A stretch of 64,000 bases of DNA. Source: Oscillospiraceae bacterium. Lineage in GTDB: Bacteria; Bacillota; Clostridia; Oscillospirales; Oscillospiraceae. The stretch covers positions 2,356,001-2,420,000 of the forward strand of contig AP025583.1 of the NCBI GenBank assembly GCA_022846095.1. The letters run 5' to 3'. Positions 58,069 through 64,000 of the stretch are shown here, in pieces. Positions within the stretch are counted from its first letter, which is position 1. Every line of letters begins with the position of its first letter. The position numbers were made by a program, and so were the translations under genes. The notes under the pieces were generated by a model, which saw only the letters and a list, made by a program, of their open reading frames with translations, did not search any database and was not told where the DNA came from.

Positions 58069-59811
58069 ATGACAGACATGCAGTTTTCCCAGCTCGAGCT
58101 TGACCCCCGGATTGAAAAGGCCGTGGCGGCCCTGGGGTTCGACGCCGCCACCCCCATTCAAGCAGAGGTTATCCCCCTGATCCGCGCCGGGGCGGACGTA
58201 ATCGCCAAGTCCCAGACCGGGACGGGCAAGACCGCCGCCTTCGCCATCCCCGCGCTGGAGGCCATCGACGCCACCCAGGAGAAGGCCGTCCAGGTGCTCG
58301 TCCTCTGCCCCACCCGTGAGCTGGCCCAGCAGGCCGGGGAGGAGATCCGCAAGCTGGCCCGCTTCCTGCCCGGCGTCCGGCTGGCGGAGGTGTACGGCGG
58401 GGCGAATATGGAGCGGCAGTTTATCCAGCTCCGGCGGGCGAACATGGTGGTGGGCACCCCCGGGCGCATTATGGACCACATGCGCCGGGGCACCGTCAAG
58501 CTCCAGCACCTGAAGATGATCGTCCTGGACGAGGCCGACGAAATGCTAAACATGGGCTTCAAGGAGGACATCGAGACCATTCTGCGGGACACGCCCCAGG
58601 AGCGGCAGACCGTGCTTTTCTCCGCCACCATGCCCCCCGCCATCCTGGCCCTGGCCAAGACCTTCCAGCGGGATCCCCAGACCGTGGAGATCAACGCCAG
58701 CCAGGTGACGCTGGAGCAGATCGACCAGAGCTGCGTGGAGGCCCCCATCGCCAAGAAAAAGGAGGCCCTGAACCTGCTGCTGCGCTACCACCAGCCCAAC
58801 CGGGCGCTGGTGTTCTGCAACACCAAGCACATGGTGGACGAGCTGGGCGAGTACCTGAACACCCACGGCTTCAGCGCCGAGAGCATCCACGGCGACATGA
58901 AGCAGCCCCAGCGCACCCGGGTGATGAACGAGTTTAAGCGGGGCCGGGTGGCCATCCTCATCGCCACCGACGTGGCGGCCCGGGGCATCGACGTCAGCGG
59001 CCTGGACTACGTTTTTAACTACGACATCCCCATGAGCACCGAGTACTACGTCCACCGCATCGGCCGGACCGGGCGGGCGGGGAAGTCGGGCAGCTCCATC
59101 ACCCTCTTCTCCGGCAAGCGCCAGATGTACGCCCTGCGAGATCTGGCCCGGGCGGTCAAGGCGGAGATCCGCACGGACCGCCTGCCCACCCTGGAGGAGA
59201 TACGCGCGCGGGACAACGAGCGGAACGTGGAGGCGGTGGCCCAGGCCCTGGAGGCGGGGATGGGGAGTGGCTACGAGGCCATGGTGGAGCAGCTCGGGGA
59301 CCGGGGCTACCCGCCCGAGCGCGTGGCGGCAGCCGCGCTGGCGCTGTTCTTCCCCGCCGGGGACCTGCCGGCGGAGCTGTCTGTCCAGGCCAGCCGGGAC
59401 ATGCGCCGGGAGGCCGACCGCAAGGCCCCGCCCGCGTCCTACGCCGACGTGGTGGTGGACATCGGCTCGGCCAGCCGGGTGGAGCCCAAGCACCTGGTGG
59501 GCGCCATCACGGAGCGCTCCGGCCTGTCCAGCAGGGAGATCGGCAAGATTAGGATCACCCCCGACTACTCGGTGGTGGGCGTCCCCTCCGACCAGGTGGG
59601 GCACGTGCTGGAGACCATGCTGGGCTGCAAGATCTGCGGCAGGCCCACCCACACCGCCCGTCTGGCGGGAGCGGAGCGGGGTAAGGCCAGGCCCGCCCAC
59701 GCTGGGAGCAAGGCCGCCCATTTCGCCAGCCAGCGCCTCGCCAAGCGGCAGGCCGCCCGCGGCTCGGAGCCCGTGCGGCGCAAGGTGAAGATCCCCGATT
59801 TTGAAGGATAA
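58069..59811 (+). CDS. DEAD-box RNA helicase with DbpA-like RNA-binding domain (CshA/DeaD type)
   Basis: 580 aa. The helicase core has AKSQTGTGKTAAF (motif I), PTRELA, TPGR, LDEADEML (motif II), SAT and HRIGRTGR (motif VI). The C-terminal ~75-residue DbpA RNA-binding fold is VVVDIGSASRVEPKHLVGAI...ITPDYSVVGVP, and a basic tail ends the protein. It unwinds structured RNA in ribosome assembly and mRNA decay. GAGGAG sits 5 nt before the ATG at 58069. Monocistronic with a strong terminator. Confidence 0.93.
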   Translation: MTDMQFSQLELDPRIEKAVAALGFDAATPIQAEVIPLIRAGADVIAKSQTGTGKTAAFAIPALEAIDATQEKAVQVLVLCPTRELAQQAGEEIRKLARFLPGVRLAEVYGGANMERQFIQLRRANMVVGTPGRIMDHMRRGTVKLQHLKMIVLDEADEMLNMGFKEDIETILRDTPQERQTVLFSATMPPAILALAKTFQRDPQTVEINASQVTLEQIDQSCVEAPIAKKKEALNLLLRYHQPNRALVFCNTKHMVDELGEYLNTHGFSAESIHGDMKQPQRTRVMNEFKRGRVAILIATDVAARGIDVSGLDYVFNYDIPMSTEYYVHRIGRTGRAGKSGSSITLFSGKRQMYALRDLARAVKAEIRTDRLPTLEEIRARDNERNVEAVAQALEAGMGSGYEAMVEQLGDRGYPPERVAAAALALFFPAGDLPAELSVQASRDMRREADRKAPPASYADVVVDIGSASRVEPKHLVGAITERSGLSSREIGKIRITPDYSVVGVPSDQVGHVLETMLGCKICGRPTHTARLAGAERGKARPAHAGSKAAHFASQRLAKRQAARGSEPVRRKVKIPDFEG

Positions 59812-59813
59812 GC

Positions 59814-59848
59814 AAAAGGACGCGCTGATGACTCAGCGCGTCCTTTTT
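59814..59848. terminator. Bidirectional terminator after the helicase gene
   Basis: AAAAGGACGCGCTGA/TCAGCGCGTCCTTTT stem with a 4-nt loop between convergent genes. Confidence 0.9.
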
Positions 59849-61089
59849 TATGCCCTTACGCCCCCGGTGCCGCTGTCGGTGCAGCGCCAGAGGCCGTCCG
59901 CGTACGCCAGGCGGAATTCCAGGGCGGAGACGATATAGCCCTCCCAGTTCCCCTCGCCGTCCGAGCCGTTGCCCATCCACCAGAAGGAGGACGCGGGGTC
60001 CTCCGGCCTGACGGCCACGTCGCAGCGCAGGGCGAAGGCGTCCGTCCCCCGGTCGTAGATCTCCCAGGCGGGCGCCGCGAAATCCGTGACGCTGTACCGC
60101 CCCCCGGGGGCCATGGCCAGCAGGTTTTCCCCGTAGGCGGCCAGGAAGGCCGCCGCCACCTCGTCCCAGTCGTCCGTGTCCAGCGCCAGCGCCACACCGT
60201 CCCGCGCCTCCCGGACCTGCGCCCCGTCGAACTCCTCCCGCAGCAGGCGGTAGAGCGGGCCGTCCCCGCCCCCCTCCGCCCGGTACCAAAAATCAACCCC
60301 GGCCTCGTGATAGTTTACAAGGGCTTCGTCCGCGTAAAAGGTAAGGGTGTAATAGTGTTCCGGATTCTCCAGAACGAGCCTGTCCCCGCCGGGCGGCGCC
60401 TCCGGGGCGGGCCAGACGGGCGACCACGTACAGGCCCCGAAAAGGTACTCCAGGCGCGCCTCCCCCTCGCAGGGGGCGGAATAGACGCCGCCGTCCGCAA
60501 GCTCCAGCAGCAGTTCGGCCCGTCCCCGCCCCTCCTCAAAGATTCTACCCAGCGCCCGCAGCGGGGTCTGCACGGCGTCGGCCTCCCGCCAGAGGGCGTC
60601 CAGCCCCTCATAAAAGGCCTCGTAGTCCGGCGTGTGGAATTTACGGCTGAAAACCGCTCCATTTTCCCCGCTCTCCCGGAAGCTAATCTGCGGGCTGCCC
60701 AGGGAAGCAGAGAAAAACAGGCGGCCGCCTACCAGCCAGATAGCGTTTGCACTCCCCTCCGGCCCCTGGACCGGCTCCGATGTCTGGGCCGGGAAGTTGT
60801 CCTCCATACGTTCCCACGTGCAAGCCCGCACCAGCGCCTCCAGGCGGGGCAGGTACGCTTCACGGTCAAAATAGGCCCCCCACGGCCCGCTGCCGGGGAT
60901 AATCCACGGCCAGCACTCCGCCGTGCCGCCCTCCCGGCCGAAGAGGTCCGCCAGCAGGGCGGTGATCTCCTCCTCCGGGGTGGGCGGGCTGGGCTCCGGC
61001 GTTGGGGCGGGCTCCGGCGCCCGGGGTCCGCAGGCGCACAGGGACAGCAAAAGCGCGGCCGGGAGCAGCGCCGCCAAGATCCGTCTCAT
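59848..61089 (-). CDS. Hypothetical lipoprotein, 413 aa
   Basis: The signal peptide MRRILAALLPAALLLSLCAC ends in LCAC with a Cys at 20. A Pro/Glu-rich linker follows (PEPAPTPEPSPPTPEEE). The remaining ~360 residues seem to form two similar halves, each ending in a Trp/Tyr-rich beta region (YEAFYEGLDALW and WEGYIVSALEFRLAYADGLW). No family recognised. It is on the surface by its lipobox. GGAGGG precedes the ATG. Confidence 0.75.
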   Translation of the reverse strand: MRRILAALLPAALLLSLCACGPRAPEPAPTPEPSPPTPEEEITALLADLFGREGGTAECWPWIIPGSGPWGAYFDREAYLPRLEALVRACTWERMEDNFPAQTSEPVQGPEGSANAIWLVGGRLFFSASLGSPQISFRESGENGAVFSRKFHTPDYEAFYEGLDALWREADAVQTPLRALGRIFEEGRGRAELLLELADGGVYSAPCEGEARLEYLFGACTWSPVWPAPEAPPGGDRLVLENPEHYYTLTFYADEALVNYHEAGVDFWYRAEGGGDGPLYRLLREEFDGAQVREARDGVALALDTDDWDEVAAAFLAAYGENLLAMAPGGRYSVTDFAAPAWEIYDRGTDAFALRCDVAVRPEDPASSFWWMGNGSDGEGNWEGYIVSALEFRLAYADGLWRCTDSGTGGVRA

Positions 61090-61168
61090 AGGAATCCCTC
61101 CTTCGGCCCCATTCTACCCCATGCCCCGGTTACAAGGCAACCTCAGGCCGGTTACAAACCGCCCGCCC

Positions 61169-61197
61169 TTGCATTTCCCCGAAAAACGCGCTATCAT
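61169..61197 (+). promoter_or_regulatory. Promoter of the PHP phosphoesterase gene
   Basis: TTGCAT, 17 nt, TATCAT, 26 nt before the start codon. Confidence 0.6.
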
Positions 61198-61222
61198 ATC
61201 CGGGAGAATAGGAGTGAACACA

Positions 61223-61951
61223 ATGGAATTTCTTCTGGACAGCCACACCCACACCCTGGCCAGCGGGCACGCCTACTGCACCCTGCTGGAGATGGTGCGC
61301 GCCGCCGCAGACCGCGGCCTGAAGCTGATCTGCATCACCGACCACGCCCCCGGGATGCCCCGCACCATCCACAGGGACTACTTCTTCAACTTCGGGGTCA
61401 TCGACCGGGAGATCGGCGGCGTGGAGGTCATGATGGGCGCGGAGCTCAACGTGATGGACTTCGACGGCGGCGTGGATCTGGAGCCCTCCCTGCTGGACAA
61501 CCTGGATATGGCCATCGCCAGTATGCACACCCAGTGCATGCCCATGGGGGGCGGCGCGGACGCCAACACCCAGGCGTTTCTCAGGGCCATGAATTGCCCC
61601 AAGGTCTGCGTCCTGGGCCACCCGGACGACGGGCGCTACCCTCTGGACTACCCCGCCCTGGTGCGCGCCGCCGGGGAGCGCGGCGTGCTGCTGGAGGTGA
61701 ACAACACCTCCCTCACCCCCGGCTGCTTCCGGCAGGACTCGCCCGCCCACGTGCGCGAGATGCTCACCCTGTGCAAAAAGGAGGGCGTCAGCGTTGTGGT
61801 GGGCAGCGACGCCCACTTCGTCTCCACCGTGGGGGCCCACCAGTACGCCCAGGCCATGCTGGAGGAGCTGAATTTCCCGGAGGAGCTGGTGATGAACCGG
61901 GATCCCGCCCTCTTCAAGGCTTTTGTGCAAAAGCGGATGGCCCGCGCCTAA
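61223..61951 (+). CDS. PHP-domain phosphoesterase (YcdX type)
   Basis: 242 aa, the size of YcdX. Metal ligands: DSHTHTLASGHA near residue 6, CITDHAPG near 38, GAELNVMDFDG near 73, VLGHPDDGRYP near 130 and VVGSDAHF near 190. YcdX-like enzymes are trinuclear-metal phosphatases. It is followed after 12 nt by a lipoprotein gene on the same strand. AGGAG is 9 nt before the ATG. Confidence 0.9.
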   Translation: MEFLLDSHTHTLASGHAYCTLLEMVRAAADRGLKLICITDHAPGMPRTIHRDYFFNFGVIDREIGGVEVMMGAELNVMDFDGGVDLEPSLLDNLDMAIASMHTQCMPMGGGADANTQAFLRAMNCPKVCVLGHPDDGRYPLDYPALVRAAGERGVLLEVNNTSLTPGCFRQDSPAHVREMLTLCKKEGVSVVVGSDAHFVSTVGAHQYAQAMLEELNFPEELVMNRDPALFKAFVQKRMARA

Positions 61952-61963
61952 AGGGAGGGGACG

Positions 61964-62773
61964 ATGATGCGCCTCAGACGCCTGCTGCCCGCGCTTGCCC
62001 TTCTGCTCACGCTGACGGCCTGCGGACGGGACTCCCGGCCCGGCCCCACGCCCGTTCCCGCCACCCCCACCCCGGCGGCCTCCGCCCTGCCCACCCCGGA
62101 CTCCGCCGCCGACCGGCCCACGGTGCCCCGGGACGCGGCCGAGGGGATCGACTATCTCTACGATTTCCGCTTTTCGGAGCGGTACGACGGCCGGGTGTCC
62201 GGCGACTTCTCCCTCACGCTGCCCGAGGGCACCTCCCCCGGCGATAACCCCCTCGCCCTGTACGGGCGGTACCGCAACGAGCTCTCCCAGGTGACCGGGA
62301 CGCTCCACAGCGGGGACGGCATGGTGCCCTACAACCCCAAGACCTACCAATACGTGTTCGGCCCGGGCCGCCTGACGCTGGGCACCCACGCCTACGAGCC
62401 GGACGATCTGGAGTTTATCGCCTACCTCTGGTCCGACATCCCCGGCGCGGCCACCGGCCGGGGCGTGGCCGTGGGCAGTACCGAGGGGGAGCTGTTGGAA
62501 GCCTACGCCGAGAACCTGTATTATGTCAACAGGGAAGAGGCGGAGCCGGGCTGGATGGAGCCCATCGGGGACTTCGACTTCGACTGCGCCTACGTGTGGC
62601 AGCCCTTCACCCCCGAAACCAACGAGATCCGGGACGTGGCGTTTTACCTGCGGGACGGAAAGGTGGCCGCCGTCGAACTGATCTCCCCCTACGAGCTGCG
62701 CTATGTCTACGGCTACGACCGGGACGCGGGGCTTCGGTACGCCGAGGAGCGGCGGAGCGCCGGAATTCCATAA
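61964..62773 (+). CDS. Hypothetical lipoprotein, about 269 aa
   Basis: The signal peptide (LRRLLPALALLLTLTAC) has a lipidated Cys near residue 20. A Thr/Pro/Ala linker (about 25-55) is followed by a ~200-residue beta-rich domain (YLYDFRFSERYDGRVSGDFS to YELRYVYGYDRDAG). No family recognised. The first or second of two adjacent ATGs may be used; GGGAGGGG precedes both. It probably shares a transcript with the PHP gene. Confidence 0.72.
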   Translation: MMRLRRLLPALALLLTLTACGRDSRPGPTPVPATPTPAASALPTPDSAADRPTVPRDAAEGIDYLYDFRFSERYDGRVSGDFSLTLPEGTSPGDNPLALYGRYRNELSQVTGTLHSGDGMVPYNPKTYQYVFGPGRLTLGTHAYEPDDLEFIAYLWSDIPGAATGRGVAVGSTEGELLEAYAENLYYVNREEAEPGWMEPIGDFDFDCAYVWQPFTPETNEIRDVAFYLRDGKVAAVELISPYELRYVYGYDRDAGLRYAEERRSAGIP

Positions 62774-62806
62774 AAAGAGGGACGCGCCCGCGGGCGCGTC
62801 CCTTTT
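62772..62806. terminator. Bidirectional terminator
   Basis: AAAAGAGGGACGCGCCCG/CGGGCGCGTCCCTTTT, a nearly perfect palindrome between convergent genes. Confidence 0.9.
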
Positions 62807-62835
62807 CAGTCCGGCGGGGGCTTACCCCCGCCGTC

Positions 62836-63741
62836 TTATCCCTCTTCGGCCACAGCCTTGCGTTTGAACTGGAACTCGGACAGGAAGAGCCCCAGCATGG
62901 TCAGGGCGGTGCCCAGGGCGGCCAGGGGGGTGATCCGCTCGTGCAGCACCAGGGCGGAGGTGAAGATGGTCACCACCGGCACCAGGTAGATGTACACGCT
63001 GGTCTTAACCGCGCCCAGCCGCCGCAGGGCGAAATTCCAGGTGACGAAGCAGGCCGCCGAGGCCCCCAGGCCCAGGTACAGGAGGTTGAGCAGGTTCACA
63101 GGCCGGGACAGGGCGGCGGCGTTGGGGTGGAAGCCCAGCAGGGGCAGGGCGGGCAGCATGAACACCAGCCCGTAGAGGAAGATGCGCCTCGTGGACTGGA
63201 TGGTGTTGTAGCCGAAGGCGCCGATCTTCCGGGTGAGCACCGAGTAGCACGACCACACCAGTGCGGCTAGCAGGGCGAGAATATCCCCGATGGGGTTAAG
63301 CTGGAGCACGGCGCTGCCGTTGTAGGTGATGATCACCACCCCCGCCAGCGCGGCGGCCAGCCCGGCGAAGAACTGGGGCCGCAGCCGCTCCCCCTCCAGG
63401 AAGAAGTGGGCCAAAATGGCGGTGAAGAGGGGCGAGACGGAGACCAGCACCCCCACGTTGGAGGCCATGGTGTAGGTCAGGGCGATGTTCTCCATGAGAA
63501 AGTAGAGGGTCACGCCGCACAGACCCGCCCCGGCGAAGTAAAATTCCTGCCGCCGCTCGGCAATCCGCAGCCGCCTGGGGCAGGCCAGGCACAGGGCCAG
63601 CGCCCCCAGCGAAAAGCGCAAAAAGAGGATCTCCACCGGCGACAGGGCGCGCAGCAGCACCTTGGTGGAGATGAACGTGGTGCCCCACACGATGATGGTG
63701 GCCAGGGCCGCCCCGTGCCCGGCGGCGGTGCTTTTATCCAT
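62836..63741 (-). CDS. DMT-superfamily EamA transporter
   Basis: 301 aa with ten membrane segments in two EamA repeats (about 10-140 and 155-290). The first starts ALATIIVWGTTFISTKVLLR. Members export amino acids or other metabolites. The start overlaps the AraC-type regulator gene by 8 nt, so the regulator and exporter form one unit. Confidence 0.9.
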   Translation of the reverse strand: MDKSTAAGHGAALATIIVWGTTFISTKVLLRALSPVEILFLRFSLGALALCLACPRRLRIAERRQEFYFAGAGLCGVTLYFLMENIALTYTMASNVGVLVSVSPLFTAILAHFFLEGERLRPQFFAGLAAALAGVVIITYNGSAVLQLNPIGDILALLAALVWSCYSVLTRKIGAFGYNTIQSTRRIFLYGLVFMLPALPLLGFHPNAAALSRPVNLLNLLYLGLGASAACFVTWNFALRRLGAVKTSVYIYLVPVVTIFTSALVLHERITPLAALGTALTMLGLFLSEFQFKRKAVAEEG

Positions 63742-64000
63742 GGCTGGCGCGCTCCTTTCCCTCCCCGGCGAAGACCGCCCGGTACTGGCTGGGCGTGAGG
63801 CCGATGAGGGTCTTAAAGTGGTTGGTAAAGTGGCTCTGGTCGGAAAAGCCGGTCTGGAGGGCGGCGTCCACGGGGCGCACCCCCTCCTCCAGCAGGCGCT
63901 TGGCCCGCTCGATGCGCAGGTTTTCCAGGTAGCGGTAGGGGGTGATCCCCTTCTCCCGGGCGAAGGCCCGCAGCAGGTAGCCCTTGGACAGGCCCGCCAC
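63734..64000 (-). CDS. AraC-family regulator, C-terminal DNA-binding part (N-terminus off the window)
   Basis: 88 residues remain, containing most of the two-HTH AraC domain: GLSKGYLLRAFAREKGITPYR in the first HTH and PVDAALQTGFSDQSHFTNHFK, with the family signature GLTPSQYRAVF, in the second. The sensor domain and start lie beyond 64000. It overlaps the EamA gene and probably controls it. Confidence 0.88.
   Translation of the reverse strand: MAGLSKGYLLRAFAREKGITPYRYLENLRIERAKRLLEEGVRPVDAALQTGFSDQSHFTNHFKTLIGLTPSQYRAVFAGEGKERASHG

Overview
This 64 kb window is GC-rich (well above 60% by eye), densely coded bacterial chromosome with low-GC-Gram-positive style signals: strong GGAGG ribosome sites, TTGACA-17-TATAAT promoters often with an extended TGn, lipoproteins with LxGC lipoboxes, PerR/desulfoferrodoxin/rubrerythrin oxygen defence, CarD, a VanG-type cluster and a tungsten aldehyde oxidoreductase. 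This fits a strict anaerobe of the Oscillospiraceae (Flavonifractor/Lawsonibacter/Intestinimonas-like gut Clostridia). That placement is inference, since there is no rRNA gene here. No tRNA, CRISPR array or complete insertion sequence was found.

Layout. 1-0.7 kb: end of an accessory two-gene unit. 0.9-6.7 kb: YeiH exporter, a metallo-beta-lactamase lipoprotein, an orphan corrinoid-activation protein (RACo type) and a diguanylate cyclase. 6.8-17.1 kb, minus strand: a complete sialic acid scavenging locus (nanE, ROK kinase, RpiR regulator, solute-binding protein, two permeases, nanA, nagB, nagA, ABC ATPase) with at least three promoters. It takes N-acetylneuraminate to fructose-6-phosphate. 17.2-20.4 kb: SGNH hydrolase, DUF4261 protein, stalk-domain protein and an AT-rich acquired GNAT gene. 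20.7 kb: a MITE-like element. 21-22.5 kb: perR-dfx-rbr. 22.6-27.8 kb: repeat lipoprotein, then vanG-vanXY-vanT and a histidine phosphatase. 27.9-33 kb: glycosidase-like secreted protein, YgiQ radical SAM protein, a phosphatase-GNAT fusion and a DUF6054 protein. 33-36.9 kb: pyrC-pyrF-pyrK-pyrD. 37.3 kb: a second MITE-like element with the same terminal inverted repeats. 37.8-42.3 kb: alcohol dehydrogenase, polyferredoxin, tungsten aldehyde oxidoreductase, MoaD-like and ThiF-like proteins, one operon.

42.6-52.4 kb is the most unusual part: a catabolic island built from two near-identical aldolase plus Zn-dehydrogenase pairs that flank a SorC-type regulator, two paralogous APC permeases with an identical stem-loop leader, a divergent RibF-like protein and an alpha/beta hydrolase. 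The three promoters share a TTACATnTGTC operator half-site, so I read it as one SorC-controlled regulon for an unidentified substrate.

52.4-64 kb: MgtC-like protein, DUF6465 protein, XRE and CarD regulators, a MATE pump behind a leader-peptide/terminator attenuator, a homing-endonuclease-repeat protein behind a cobalamin riboswitch, a DEAD-box helicase, two lipoproteins, a PHP phosphoesterase, an EamA exporter and the end of an AraC regulator.
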